Assembly: GCF_018130165.1 (NCBI RefSeq)
Contig: NZ_JAFCLZ010000017.1
Span: forward strand, 141,353 to 205,352
DNA length: 64,000 nt
Direction: 5' to 3'
Source of the DNA: Bradyrhizobium sp. JYMT SZCCT0180
GTDB lineage: Bacteria > Pseudomonadota > Alphaproteobacteria > Rhizobiales > Xanthobacteraceae
Below the pieces are notes generated by a model. It had not been told where the DNA came from and ran no database searches. It worked only from the letters and a program-made list of their open reading frames with translations. Below are positions 33,509 to 42,846 of this stretch, piece by piece. Positions within the stretch are counted from its first letter, which is position 1. The number at the start of each line of letters is the position of its first letter. A program made the translations under genes and the position numbers.

Positions 33509-34488
33509 TGGCCAAACAGAGCAAGGCTTCCGTCAAACGCCGCCCCGGATTGCCGAAATACACCAAACCGAAATTTCCAAAACCTCGTGCCGGCGAATTA
33601 CTGACGCTGCTGGATTTCGTCCGCTTTGCCGCGAGCCGCTTTATCGAGGCCGATCTGGTATTCGCTCATGGCACCACCGATCCGGTCGCCGAGGCCACAT
33701 TCCTGGTCTGCGAGAGCCTGCGCCTTCATCCCGACCAGTTCGAGGCGTTTGCCACCGCGCGGGTCACGGCGGCCGAAGGCAAGGCGATCCTCAGCCTGAT
33801 CGAGCGTCGCGTCACCACGCGGACGCCGACCGCCTATCTCGTCAACAAGATCTACATGCGCGGCCTGCCGTTCTATGTGGACGCGCGCACCATCGTGCCG
33901 CGCTCCTTCATCGGCGAGTTGCTGGATTCACATTTCGGCGGTGACGACGACGTCACCGGCGGTTCGCTGATCGCGGATCCGGCAGCGGTGGAAAATGTGC
34001 TCGACCTCTGCACCGGCTCGGGCTGCCTCGCGATCCTGGCGAGCCGCAGTTTTCCCAACGCCGAAATCGACGCGGTGGATATTTCGAGGGATGCGCTCGA
34101 TGTCGCCGCGCATAATGTTGCCGATTACGGACTGCAGCATCGCCTGACGCTGCACCGCGGCGACCTGTTCAAGCCGCTGGGCGACAAACGCTACGACCTC
34201 ATCATTTCAAACCCGCCCTATGTCGACGCCGAGGGCATGGCCGCCCTGCCGCGCGAATGCCGCGTCGAACCAAAACTCGCGTTCGATGGCGGCGCTGACG
34301 GGCTCGACATCGTCAGGCGCATCCTCGACGAGGCCAAGCAGCATCTGACGCCGGATGGCGGATTGTTGTGCGAGATCGGCCGTTGCCGGCCCGCGCTTGA
34401 AGCGGCCTATCCGCAGCTACCGCTGATGTGGCTCGACACCGAAGATTCGGAAGCCGAAGTATTTTATATTGCGGCCGACGATCTGTAG
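33508..34488 (+). CDS. prmB: Ribosomal protein uL3 N5-glutamine methyltransferase
   Basis: 326 residues. Class I methyltransferase of the PrmB/HemK group: N-terminal helical domain, then 'ENVLDLCTGSGCLAILASRS' for S-adenosylmethionine, 'IDAVDISRDALDVAAHN' and the glutamine-methylating signature NPPY in 'LIISNPPYVDAEGMAALPRE'. 'RTPTAYLVNKIYMRGLPFYV' and 'PRSFIGELL' are more like PrmB than PrmC. It probably methylates Gln150 of uL3. An extra basic tail of about 25 residues precedes the fold. Confidence 0.9.
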   Translation: MAKQSKASVKRRPGLPKYTKPKFPKPRAGELLTLLDFVRFAASRFIEADLVFAHGTTDPVAEATFLVCESLRLHPDQFEAFATARVTAAEGKAILSLIERRVTTRTPTAYLVNKIYMRGLPFYVDARTIVPRSFIGELLDSHFGGDDDVTGGSLIADPAAVENVLDLCTGSGCLAILASRSFPNAEIDAVDISRDALDVAAHNVADYGLQHRLTLHRGDLFKPLGDKRYDLIISNPPYVDAEGMAALPRECRVEPKLAFDGGADGLDIVRRILDEAKQHLTPDGGLLCEIGRCRPALEAAYPQLPLMWLDTEDSEAEVFYIAADDL

Positions 34489-34608
34489 CGTTTTTGCGCT
34501 TGAATCGTCGGATTGCGCGGAAATATCACGCACCATTGGCGTTCCCGACGCAGCGCGAAACTGGTAGTTTGGCGGTGATTCCACGCCGCAACGCCAGAGA
34601 GGCCTGCC

Positions 34609-35949
34609 ATGCTGGACAAGAGCCCCACCAAGGTCAACGTTCCGAACGACCTCGCCGCGCACTGGATGCCGTTCACCGCAAACCGCGCCTTCAAGAAGAA
34701 CCCGCGGATGCTCGCCGGCGCCAAGGACATGCATTACTTCACGGTCGACGGCCGCAAGATCATCGACGGTGCTGCCGGCATGTGGTGCTGCAATGCCGGC
34801 CACGGCCGCAGCCAGATATCAGAGGCGATCGGCAAGCAGGCCGCCGACCTCGACTACGCGCCGCCGTTCCAGTTCGGCATCCCGCAGGCCTTCGAACTCG
34901 CAAGCCGCCTCGCCGATCTGGCGCCCGCGGGCCTCGACCACGTGTTCTTCTGCAACTCCGGCTCGGAAGCTGCCGACACCGCGCTCAAGATTGCGCTGGC
35001 CTATCACCAGATCAGCGGCCAGGGCGGCCGCAGCAGGCTGATCGGCCGCGAGCGCGGCTATCACGGCGTCGGCTTCGGCGGCACGTCGGTCGGCGGCATT
35101 GTCGGCAACCGCAAGATCTACGGCTCCTTGCTGACAGGTGTCGATCATATCTCCCATACCTACGACCGCGAGAAGCAGGCCTTCAGCACGGGCGAGCCGG
35201 ACTATGGCGCGCATTTCGCCGATGACGTGGAGCGGCTGGTCAATCTGCACGGCGCCAACACCATTGCCGCCGTCATGGTCGAGCCGATGGCGGGATCGAC
35301 CGGCGTGCTGCCGGCGCCGAAAGGCTATCTCAAGCGCTTGCGCGAGATCACCCAGAAGCACGGCATCCTCCTGATCTTCGACGAGGTCATCACCGGTTTT
35401 GGCCGGCTCGGCTTTGCCTTTGCCGCCGAGCGCTATGGCGTGGTGCCTGACATGCTGACCTTCGCCAAGGGCGTCACCAATGGTGCGGCGCCGATGGGCG
35501 GCGTGCTGGTGCGCGACACCATCCACGACGCCTTCATGAGCGGCCCGGAACATGCCGTGGAACTGACCCACGGCTATACCTATTCGGCTCATCCGATCGC
35601 ATGCGCCGCGGCGCTTGCCACGCTCGACATCTACCGCGACGAAAAACTGTTCGAGCGGGCGGGCAAGCTCGAGCCGAAGTTCGCCGAAGCCGTCATGTCG
35701 CTGCGCAAGGAACCCGGCGTCCTCGATATCCGCACCGTCGGTATCACCGCCGGCATCGACCTCGCGCCGCGTCCGGACCTGCCCGGCAAGCGCGGCTTCG
35801 ACGGGCTCAACAGCGCCTTCCACGACAACGATTTGATGATACGGGTCGCCGGCGATACTTTGGTGCTGACCCCGCCCTTGATCATCAGCGAGGACCAGAT
35901 CGGCGAAGTCATCGACAAGGTCGCCAAGGTAATCCGCGCGACGGCGTAG
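34609..35949 (+). CDS. Class III omega-aminotransferase (beta-alanine:pyruvate type)
   Basis: 446 residues. PLP enzyme. 'LAAHWMPFTANRAFKKNPRM', 'NSGSEAADTALKIALAYHQ', 'FDEVITGFGRLG' with Asp258 and the PLP Lys287 in 'TFAKGVTNGAAPMGGV' are characteristic. The N-terminal 'HWMPFTANR' is typical of beta-alanine or omega-amino acid:pyruvate transaminases, which convert beta-alanine to malonate semialdehyde and pyruvate to alanine. The exact amine donor cannot be fixed. Good ribosome-binding site region; own transcript, followed by a repeat. Confidence 0.9.
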   Translation: MLDKSPTKVNVPNDLAAHWMPFTANRAFKKNPRMLAGAKDMHYFTVDGRKIIDGAAGMWCCNAGHGRSQISEAIGKQAADLDYAPPFQFGIPQAFELASRLADLAPAGLDHVFFCNSGSEAADTALKIALAYHQISGQGGRSRLIGRERGYHGVGFGGTSVGGIVGNRKIYGSLLTGVDHISHTYDREKQAFSTGEPDYGAHFADDVERLVNLHGANTIAAVMVEPMAGSTGVLPAPKGYLKRLREITQKHGILLIFDEVITGFGRLGFAFAAERYGVVPDMLTFAKGVTNGAAPMGGVLVRDTIHDAFMSGPEHAVELTHGYTYSAHPIACAAALATLDIYRDEKLFERAGKLEPKFAEAVMSLRKEPGVLDIRTVGITAGIDLAPRPDLPGKRGFDGLNSAFHDNDLMIRVAGDTLVLTPPLIISEDQIGEVIDKVAKVIRATA

Positions 35950-35961
35950 GGCGCACACTTT

Positions 35962-36038
35962 CATGTCCCGGCCTTGAGCCGGGACCCATCGCTCCACATC
36001 CGATTGCGACATGGGTCCCGGCTCAAGGCCGGGACACG
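35962..36038. repeat. Palindromic repeat, GTCCCGGCC...GGGACCCAT family
   Basis: Short copy: ATGTCCCGGCCTTGAGCCGG at the left with GGGACCCAT, and ATGGGTCCCGGCTCAAGGCC at the right, arms almost perfect complements. Lies between the aminotransferase and a membrane-protein gene. Confidence 0.88.
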
Positions 36039-36120
36039 CGCTCTTTCGGAACATTAGAAACCAAGGCGCGTTCACTCCCGGCGGAGACAATCATGTCTCT
36101 GCCGACGGAGGAAAGCTGAC

Positions 36121-36699
36121 ATGCCCGGGCCTTCGAGCGGCTTGTTGCGCGCCGGCATTGCGCTGAAGCTCAACCAGGTCAAGCGCGCGACGCAATCCTA
36201 TCTGCGCGACCGGACCAACCAGGCCACCGGCACCGTCACCTCCTACGCGATCGCCGCCGGCCTCTTCGCGGCCGCCGGTATTTTTCTGATCGCGGCGCTT
36301 CTCGTCGGCGCGGCAGCATTGTTTCGCTGGGTTGAAATCAACTACGGACAGTTTTGGGCGTTCGGCGTCATCGGCGGCCTGCTCGCGATCATCGCCTGCA
36401 TCTGCGCCACCGTGGCGGCCAGCAGGCTCAAGCGCCCTCCGCCGCAGTTCCCGTCGCTCACCAGCCGCTTGCGGGTGGCGATCAAGGCCAGCCCCGTGAA
36501 GCCCGATCAGATCGAGGCGGTCCGGGATACCGCCGCGGCGATCCTGCAAGCCCCCGCGGCGCCGGTGGAACATCGGAGGCGGCGAAACCGGCCGGGGCAC
36601 GGCAATAGAAACACGAATATCGGCTTGATCCTGATGGCAAGCTTGCTGGGCTACGCGGCGGTGCGCCGGCGGCAGCAGGCACGACACGCGGGGATCTGA
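36121..36699 (+). CDS. Membrane protein, phage-holin-family-like
   Basis: 192 residues. Two hydrophobic helices at about 42-64 ('AIAAGLFAAAGIFLIAALLV') and 78-100 ('FWAFGVIGGLLAIIACICAT'), a basic linker, and a third short hydrophobic stretch near 165-180 ('IGLILMASLLGYAAV'). This two-helix hairpin resembles the Holin-X / phage_holin_3_6 group widespread in proteobacteria outside phages. It overlaps the next gene by one base, so the two are coupled and may work together in the envelope. Confidence 0.68.
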   Translation: MPGPSSGLLRAGIALKLNQVKRATQSYLRDRTNQATGTVTSYAIAAGLFAAAGIFLIAALLVGAAALFRWVEINYGQFWAFGVIGGLLAIIACICATVAASRLKRPPPQFPSLTSRLRVAIKASPVKPDQIEAVRDTAAAILQAPAAPVEHRRRRNRPGHGNRNTNIGLILMASLLGYAAVRRRQQARHAGI

Positions 36700-37832
36700 T
36701 GTCCCGCGCCCGCTCCGAGCATACGGATAATCTGATCCTGATTGCAGCCACCACTCTCGTGATCCTGACCGCGCAGCGCTATTTCCAGGCGTCCGCGCCC
36801 GACCCCCTCGATCCAGCCACGCCCGAACCCCGCAGCCCCGCGGCGACGAAAGGCGGCGACTTTACGGGCGAACTCTCTCAAGATGGCCACGGGCGACGCG
36901 CGCGCAGTCCGTTCAGCATTCCCTGGGCGGGATGGAAAGATATTCTCTGGCGAACCTATGAGGAGTTCAACGACGACCGTCTGCTCGCCACTGCGGCCGG
37001 CGTCGTGTTCTTCGGCCTGCTCGCGGTGTTTCCGGCTGTAACCGCGCTGGTTTCCTCATACGGGCTGTTCGCCGACCCCTCGACCATCGGCGCCAATCTG
37101 CAGACGCTGGCGGTGATGCTGCCGGAAGGCTCCTTCCAGATCGTGCAGGAGCAGATCGCACGGGTGCTAGACAAAGGCAGCACCGCGCTGGGCTGGACTT
37201 TCCTGTTTGGCCTCGGCCTTGCCCTCTGGAGTGCCAATGCAGGCGTCAAGGCAGTGATCGATGCGCTCAACGTGGTCTATGACGAACGAGAGAAGCGCAG
37301 CTTCGTCGGATTGAACCTGCTTTCGCTGTCCTTCACCGTCGGTGGGATCGCCGCCCTGATGGTTATGGTCGGAGCCGTGGTGGCGTTTCCGCTGGCGCTC
37401 GACCATCTGGGCCTGCCCCCGGACAGCCTGTTCCTGGTGAGCCTTGCGCGTTGGCCGCTGCTGTTCGCGGCGCTGCTGACGGCGCTTGCATTGCTCTACC
37501 GGTTCGGACCGAGCCGCCGCGCACCGCGATGGGAATGGTTGAGCATCGGCACGCTGCTTGCCGCTCTGCTGTGGATCGCGGGCTCCTCGGCGTTGTCCTG
37601 GTATCTGTCGAACTTCGGCGATTACAACGCGACCTACGGTTCGCTCGGGGCCGCGATCGGCCTGATGATGTGGATGTGGATGTCGGCCATTGTCGTGCTG
37701 TTCGGGGCGGAACTGAACTCGGAAATCGAGCACCAGACCGCAGTCGATACCACCGTCGGCCATCGAAAGCCGCTGGGCACCCGCGGCGCCACCATGGCCG
37801 ATACGCTGGGACCGGCGGTTCCAGCCTCCTGA
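36699..37832 (+). CDS. YihY/BrkB-family inner-membrane protein
   Basis: 377 residues. A cytoplasmic N-terminal region of about 70 residues, then six membrane helices. 'LATAAGVVFFGLLAVFPAVT' (residues about 97-116), 'SANAGVKAVIDALNVVYDER' and 'SWYLSNFGDYNATYGSLGAA' with 'LMMWMWMSAIVVLFGAELNS' are the hallmarks of the YihY/UPF0761 family, once misnamed ribonuclease BN. Function unsettled; probably transport or envelope integrity. Coupled to the upstream holin-like gene. Confidence 0.88.
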   Translation: MSRARSEHTDNLILIAATTLVILTAQRYFQASAPDPLDPATPEPRSPAATKGGDFTGELSQDGHGRRARSPFSIPWAGWKDILWRTYEEFNDDRLLATAAGVVFFGLLAVFPAVTALVSSYGLFADPSTIGANLQTLAVMLPEGSFQIVQEQIARVLDKGSTALGWTFLFGLGLALWSANAGVKAVIDALNVVYDEREKRSFVGLNLLSLSFTVGGIAALMVMVGAVVAFPLALDHLGLPPDSLFLVSLARWPLLFAALLTALALLYRFGPSRRAPRWEWLSIGTLLAALLWIAGSSALSWYLSNFGDYNATYGSLGAAIGLMMWMWMSAIVVLFGAELNSEIEHQTAVDTTVGHRKPLGTRGATMADTLGPAVPAS

Positions 37833-37966
37833 AAGAACACTAGACCCGCGAATCAACAATGATGCTAAGCTCATTGCGCTTGGGGGAGCGCAAACCGGAC
37901 GATGCCTGACGACACCAGCGTTTTCCCGGGCGGGGGTAGTTCGGACCTGAAGGCGTAGCGCGCGAC

Positions 37967-39448
37967 ATGATTCGCATTTCGACGATTTTTATCGCCATCT
38001 GCATGGTGCTGGTCGCAGCCTCGCTTGGCCTGGTCCTGCATGCGGTCGCCGGCATCAGCGGAACCGAATCCGCGATCGTGGCGCTGACGGCGCTGACCTT
38101 CCTGATCCTCTACAACGCGGTTTCGATGCGGCTGCGCGATCGCTCCGATGTCGGCGGCCAGATCGCGGACCTGTCCCGCGGCACCGCCGACCTCGCCCGC
38201 CAGGTCGCCGAATTCGGCCGCCGGCTCGCGGCTGTCGAGGGCCGCGTGGTGTCGGCGAATTCCGCCGGCAGCGACCGCATCCAGGCGGTGGTCGGCGAGA
38301 TCAACGAGCTGGGCGTGCTGGTCAAGCAGCTCGCGGTCTCCGTCGCCAGCCATGAGGATTTGATTGCCTCGGGCGCTGCGGCAGCGCCACCGGCAGCAGC
38401 ACCGGCACCGATTGTGGCTGCGCCCGTCGCCGAACCGCAAACCTCACCGCCATTGTCCACCGAATTCGCAGCACCGCCCGTCGTCGCCAGGCCGGCACCA
38501 TCAGCCGCGCCAGCCCCAGCCGTCGCCGAAGCCGCCGCGCGCAGCCAGCCGCAGCTTCTCGCCGCCGTGAAGAATGCCATCGAGGAGAACCGGCTCGACA
38601 TCTATCTGCAGCCGATGGTGACGCTGCCGCAGCGCAAGGTGCGCTTCTACGAGGCGGTGACGCGGCTGCGCGACGACAACGACCAGATTCTTGCCGCCGA
38701 CGATTTCATCGCCACCGCCGAAGCCGGCGGCCTGATGGGGCGCATCGACCACATGGTGATGTTGCGCTGTGTGCAGGTGCTGCGCCGCCTGATGGTGCGC
38801 AACAAGGATGTCGGCGTGTTCTGCAACGTCTCCGCCGCGACGCTGGCCAATCCCACCACCTTCGCGCAATGCCTCGATTTCCTCGAAGCCAATCGCGCGC
38901 TGGCGCCGTCCTTCGTGCTCGAGTTCAAGCAGGCCACGTTCCGCAACCTCGGTCCGACCGAGACCGAGCATCTGGCGGCGCTGTCGCAGCGCGGCTATCG
39001 TTTCTCGATCGACCATGTCAGCGATATCAGGATCGAGCCGCGGGAACTCGCCGACCGCGGCGTCCGCTTCATCAAGGTTCCAGCGGCGCTGCTGCTCGAT
39101 CCCAGGCAGAGCTCGACGTCGGACATTCACCCCTCTGACCTGTCGGATCTGCTCGGCCGCTTCGGCATCGACCTGATTGCCGAAAAGATCGAGGGCGAGC
39201 GCGCGGTGGTCGATCTGCTGGATTTCGACGTCCGGTTCGGCCAGGGCTTCCTGTTCGCGCCGCCCCGGCCGTTGCGGCCCGAGGGGGCATCTGCTACCGG
39301 CGGGGCGACTTCGAACAGCACCAATGGTTCCAATGGCCCAAGCCCGCCTGCAAGCACCCCTGCTCCCGTCGCCACGCCGATCGTCGAACCTTCGACGCGG
39401 GCGACCGGCAATGCCGCGCTGGCGCGCCGCGCCGCCGGACCGGGCTAA
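37967..39448 (+). CDS. TipF-like membrane protein with degenerate EAL domain
   Basis: 493 residues. Two membrane helices (about 5-29 and 34-52), a coiled coil (about 65-130), an Ala/Pro linker (about 137-190), and an EAL domain (about 195-435). Metal-site residues: Glu229 ('YEAVTRL', EAV rather than EAL), Asn287 ('CNVSA'), Asp349, Lys370, Glu409 and Gln426 are kept, but the acidic ExTE position is Gln322 ('LEFKQ') and the second Asp of DDFG is His350 ('IDHVSD'). It is therefore probably not an active phosphodiesterase but a c-di-GMP-binding protein. The layout matches TipF of Caulobacter, a polar factor for flagellum assembly. Confidence 0.85.
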   Translation: MIRISTIFIAICMVLVAASLGLVLHAVAGISGTESAIVALTALTFLILYNAVSMRLRDRSDVGGQIADLSRGTADLARQVAEFGRRLAAVEGRVVSANSAGSDRIQAVVGEINELGVLVKQLAVSVASHEDLIASGAAAAPPAAAPAPIVAAPVAEPQTSPPLSTEFAAPPVVARPAPSAAPAPAVAEAAARSQPQLLAAVKNAIEENRLDIYLQPMVTLPQRKVRFYEAVTRLRDDNDQILAADDFIATAEAGGLMGRIDHMVMLRCVQVLRRLMVRNKDVGVFCNVSAATLANPTTFAQCLDFLEANRALAPSFVLEFKQATFRNLGPTETEHLAALSQRGYRFSIDHVSDIRIEPRELADRGVRFIKVPAALLLDPRQSSTSDIHPSDLSDLLGRFGIDLIAEKIEGERAVVDLLDFDVRFGQGFLFAPPRPLRPEGASATGGATSNSTNGSNGPSPPASTPAPVATPIVEPSTRATGNAALARRAAGPG

Positions 39449-39463
39449 CCGGCGCCCGATGTC

Positions 39464-40318
39464 ATGACCACACTCCGGTTCGTCGAAAACCTGAGCGACC
39501 TCGTCGATGGCGTGGAAGTCATCCTCTCCGATATCTGGGGCGTGGTGCATAACGGGCTCGAGGCATTTCCGGTGGCCTGCGCGGCGCTGCACAATTTTCG
39601 CCAGCGCGGCGGCACCGTCATCCTCATTACCAACGCGCCGCGGCCCGCCGATTCGGTGCAGCGGCAGTTGCGCAAGCTCGGCGTCGCCGACGAGACCTAT
39701 GACGCGATCGTCTCTTCCGGCGATCTGACCCGGCACTTTGTCGCCGACCATCCGGGGCAGAAAGTTTTCTGGCTCGGTCCGGAGCGCGACAATTCGATCT
39801 ACCGCGGACTTGATCCGGTGATGGCTCCGCTCGAACAGGCCGACTACATCGTCTGCACCGGACCGTTCGACGACGAAACCGAATCGGCCGAAGACTATCG
39901 CGCGATGATGCTGCAGGCGCGCGAACGCAAGCTGCCGCTGATCTGCGCCAACCCCGATATCGTCGTCGAACGCGGCGACCGCCTGGTCTATTGCGCGGGC
40001 GCGATCGCCGAACTCTATCGCGAACTCGGCGGCGAGGTGATCTTCTACGGCAAGCCGCACCGGCCGATCTATGAACGCGCGATGGCGCTCGCCGCCGAAC
40101 ACCGCGGCCATGCCGCCCCGCTCGACCGGGTGCTGGCAATCGGCGATTCCGTCCGCACCGACCTCACCGGGGCATTAGGTTTCGGCATCGACTGCCTGTT
40201 CGTGACCCGCGGCATCCACTCCGAGGAATTCGAAGGCATCGACCAGCTCGACCCGGCCTCGGTCAGGGAATTGTTCGGCCATCCGCCAAAGGCGCTGATG
40301 CGGGAGCTGAAGTGGTAG
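39464..40318 (+). CDS. HAD-superfamily class IIA hydrolase (TIGR01459 type)
   Basis: 284 residues. Motif I is 'LSDIWGVVHNG', with the nucleophile Asp in 'DIWGV', motif II 'LITNAPRP', and motif III 'FYGKPHRPIYERA' with 'LAIGDSVRTDLTGALGFGID'. This is a conserved alphaproteobacterial HAD-IIA family related to the NagD and pyridoxal phosphatase group. It is presumed to dephosphorylate a small metabolite; substrate not known. Start 15 bases after the EAL gene stop, so it may share its transcript. Confidence 0.87.
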   Translation: MTTLRFVENLSDLVDGVEVILSDIWGVVHNGLEAFPVACAALHNFRQRGGTVILITNAPRPADSVQRQLRKLGVADETYDAIVSSGDLTRHFVADHPGQKVFWLGPERDNSIYRGLDPVMAPLEQADYIVCTGPFDDETESAEDYRAMMLQARERKLPLICANPDIVVERGDRLVYCAGAIAELYRELGGEVIFYGKPHRPIYERAMALAAEHRGHAAPLDRVLAIGDSVRTDLTGALGFGIDCLFVTRGIHSEEFEGIDQLDPASVRELFGHPPKALMRELKW

Positions 40319-40335
40319 GGTGCGCACGCGCCTCT

Positions 40336-40469
40336 GCTCCCTCGCCCCGCTCTTGCGGGGAGAGGGTTGGGGTGAGGGGCTCTCTCGGCGAATTCTGAAG
40401 ATGTGGTGAGAGCGGTACCCCCTCACCCGGCGCTACGCGCCGACCTCTCCCCGCAAGCGGGGCGAGGTT
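40336..40469. repeat. Palindromic repeat, CTCCCTCGCCCCGC family
   Basis: CTCCCTCGCCCCGC / GCGGGGAGAGGG at the left, 'GGTGAGGGGCTCTCTC', and CCCCGCAAGCGGGGCGAGG at the right. Sister of 12431-12572. Lies between two convergent genes. Confidence 0.87.
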
Positions 40470-40487
40470 AAGAAGAATGACCGCGCC

Positions 40488-40883
40488 TTACGCCGTCGCC
40501 ATATCCGGGAAGACCGCCTCGATCTTGGTCTTCAGCGTCGCCGCGTTGAACGGCTTGACGATGTAATTGTTCACGCCGGCCTTCTTGGCCGCAATCACGT
40601 TCTCGGTCTTGGATTCCGCCGTGATCATGATGAAGGGCGTGGTGGCGAGGTTAGGATCGGCACGGACTTCCTTGAGGAGGTCGTAGCCGGTCATCGGCTC
40701 CATGTTCCAATCGGAAATCACGAGCCCGTATTTCTTGCCGCGCATCTTGTTCAGCGCTTCCGAACCGTCGCTGGCATCGTCGATGTTCTCAAAGCCGAGC
40801 TGCTTCAAAAGATTTCGGATGATCCGGATCATGGTGTTGTAGTCATCGACCACCAGAACCGACATCGACAAATCAACCGCCAT
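40488..40883 (-). CDS. CheY-like single-domain response regulator
   Basis: 131 residues, a lone receiver. 'SVLVVDDYNTMIRIIRNLLK', phospho-acceptor Asp in 'LVISDWNMEPMTGYDLL', Thr in 'FIMITAESKTE' and Lys in 'NYIVKPFNAATLKTKIEAVF' are all present. The sequence is close to chemotaxis CheY of alphaproteobacteria, although no che genes are seen nearby. Proximity to a TipF-like gene hints at motility. ATG at 40883 preceded by GGGGGAAGAG; GTG at 40895 is an alternative. Confidence 0.9.
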   Translation of the reverse strand: MAVDLSMSVLVVDDYNTMIRIIRNLLKQLGFENIDDASDGSEALNKMRGKKYGLVISDWNMEPMTGYDLLKEVRADPNLATTPFIMITAESKTENVIAAKKAGVNNYIVKPFNAATLKTKIEAVFPDMATA

Positions 40884-41127
40884 CTCTTCCCCCACTAACG
40901 CTTAGGCCACTAAATATCGGCAGGCCTGCGCGACCCGCAGTCCTCGCCCCACCCCTAGCATCAAGGCGTTAAACAGCGCGTTAATCGGGCGCAGGTGGAT
41001 TGCCTCGGTTTTGAACCAAAGCCGTCCGGCTTGACTTCGCCCGCGCCCCCACGTCACGGTCCGGCCGCGCGCATCGCGACCCAAGGTCTTTTTTGGAATC
41101 CGCAAGAATCCTGCAAGAATCCGTCAC

Positions 41128-42099
41128 ATGACAACTGGTTTTACCGTTATTCGAGACACCACCCCCGCCGCCGACATCCCCAAGGGGGCGGTGGTCGCCA
41201 TGGGCAATTTCGACGGCGTCCATCTCGGTCACCGCGCCGTGATATCAGCTGCGCTGAACATGGGGCATGCCCACGGAAAACCCGCTTTTGCGGTGACCTT
41301 CGAGCCGCATCCGCGCAGCTTTTTCAGCCCGAACAGCCCGCAATTCCGCCTCACGGACGAGACCAACAAGCTCCGGCTCCTGGCCGCCACCGGGCTCGCC
41401 GGCGCCGTGGTGATGACCTTCGACAAGGGCCGCGCCGGAACGTCGGCGCAAGATTTCATTCACCATGACCTGATCGGCCGGCTCGGCATCAGCGGCATCG
41501 CGGTCGGCTACGACTTCCATTTCGGCAAGGGCCGGGTCGGCTCGCCCAGCCTTCTGGTCAGCGAGGCGCCGCGGCTCGGGATCGAGGTCGACGTCCAGGC
41601 CCATGTCGACATCGCCGAGCGGCCGGTGTCCTCCAGCGCCATCCGCATGGCGCTGGCGGAGGGCCAGATCGACGACGCCACCGCGATGCTGGGCGGACCG
41701 TGGTTTGCGACCGGCGAGGTGATCCATGGCGAGAAGCGCGGCCGCGACCTCGGCTATCCCACCGCCAACATCCGCCTCGACAAGAATTGCGCGCTCAAGC
41801 ACGGCATCTATGCGGTGCGGGTCGGGCGCGGAACTGAACGATTGAACGGCGTGGCGAGCTACGGCCGCCGCCCGACCTTCGACAACGGCGCGCCGCTGCT
41901 GGAAGTGTTCCTGTTCGACTTCAAGGGCGACCTCTATGGCTCCGTGCTCGACGTCGCCTTCATCGCCTTCATCCGCGATGAACTTAAATTCGACGGCATC
42001 GAGGCGTTGATCCGCCAGATGGACGACGACAGCGTCCGGGCCCGCGCGGCGCTCGCAGCGGCGCCCGACGCGTATCCGAAGCTCGGAGTGATCGATTGA
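41128..42099 (+). CDS. ribF: Bifunctional riboflavin kinase / FAD synthetase
   Basis: 323 residues. Residues about 1-180 are the adenylyltransferase half ('VVAMGNFDGVHLGHRAVISA', 'VTFEPHPRSFF', and 'SSSAIRMALAEGQI' as the late motif). Residues about 185-310 are the flavokinase half ('GEVIHGEKRGRDLGYPTANI', 'GVASYGRRPTFDNGAPLLEV', 'VFLFDFKGDLYG'). It makes FMN and then FAD in the cytoplasm. The downstream acetyltransferase gene overlaps its stop. Confidence 0.96.
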   Translation: MTTGFTVIRDTTPAADIPKGAVVAMGNFDGVHLGHRAVISAALNMGHAHGKPAFAVTFEPHPRSFFSPNSPQFRLTDETNKLRLLAATGLAGAVVMTFDKGRAGTSAQDFIHHDLIGRLGISGIAVGYDFHFGKGRVGSPSLLVSEAPRLGIEVDVQAHVDIAERPVSSSAIRMALAEGQIDDATAMLGGPWFATGEVIHGEKRGRDLGYPTANIRLDKNCALKHGIYAVRVGRGTERLNGVASYGRRPTFDNGAPLLEVFLFDFKGDLYGSVLDVAFIAFIRDELKFDGIEALIRQMDDDSVRARAALAAAPDAYPKLGVID

Positions 42100-42650
42100 G
42101 CAGAAGTGAAAAGCAGAAGATGCTGGCGGGCGAGTTGTATCGCCCCGACGCCGAACTCGGCGCCGAACAGGCCGCCACCAAGACCTGGCTGGTGCGCTAC
42201 AACGCGGCACTGGCACAGCCGATGTCGGAACGGCTCGCACTGCTCCGCGAACGCCTCGGCCATGTCGGCAGGCATGCCGTGATCCGGCCGCCGTTCTTTT
42301 GCGACTACGGCTACAACATTCGCATCGGCGACGGCGTGTTCATGAACTTCAACTGCGTTATCCTGGATGTCGTCGAAGTCTCGATCGGCGACCACACCCA
42401 GATCGGACCCGCCGTACAGATTTACGCGGCCGACCATCCCCGCGACGCCAAGACCCGGCGCGAGGGCCTCGAATTCGGGCGCCCGGTCCGGATCGGCAGC
42501 AACGTCTGGATCGGCGGCGGTGCCATTATCCTGCCCGGTGTCACCATCGGCGACGGTGCGGTGATCGGCGCCGGCAGCGTGGTCACGCGCGACGTCGGCG
42601 CTGAAGTGACCGTCACGGGAAACCCGGCAAGGCCGAAACAGTCGTCCTGA
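42096..42650 (+). CDS. Sugar O-acetyltransferase (Maa/LacA type)
   Basis: 184 residues. 'MSRSEKQKMLAGELYRPDAE' matches the family start, so TTG at 42096, overlapping the ribF stop, is preferred over ATG at 42120. Left-handed beta-helix hexapeptides are plain: 'IRIGDGVFMNFNCVILDVVE', 'IGSNVWIGGGAIILPGVTIG', 'GAVIGAGSVVTRDV'. The catalytic His is in 'YAADHPRD'. It uses acetyl-CoA to acetylate a sugar hydroxyl (maltose or galactoside type); natural acceptor unknown. Confidence 0.87.
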   Translation: MSRSEKQKMLAGELYRPDAELGAEQAATKTWLVRYNAALAQPMSERLALLRERLGHVGRHAVIRPPFFCDYGYNIRIGDGVFMNFNCVILDVVEVSIGDHTQIGPAVQIYAADHPRDAKTRREGLEFGRPVRIGSNVWIGGGAIILPGVTIGDGAVIGAGSVVTRDVGAEVTVTGNPARPKQSS

Positions 42651-42846
42651 GATGCGGGGGGGCCCGGCAGGGCTTTGCGGTTTCCGCTTCCGGCTGCTAT
42701 GGAAAGCCCATGTTTGCGCGGCGCACCATCCCCATTAGCGGCCCGGCTTCCGCCTGAGCCTTGGCTCGGCGCAAGACCGGGATTTCCCCGTTTACCCCGC
42801 GAATGACCAGCGTATCTCGCGCCTTTTCAGCCAAACCAGAGCATTC

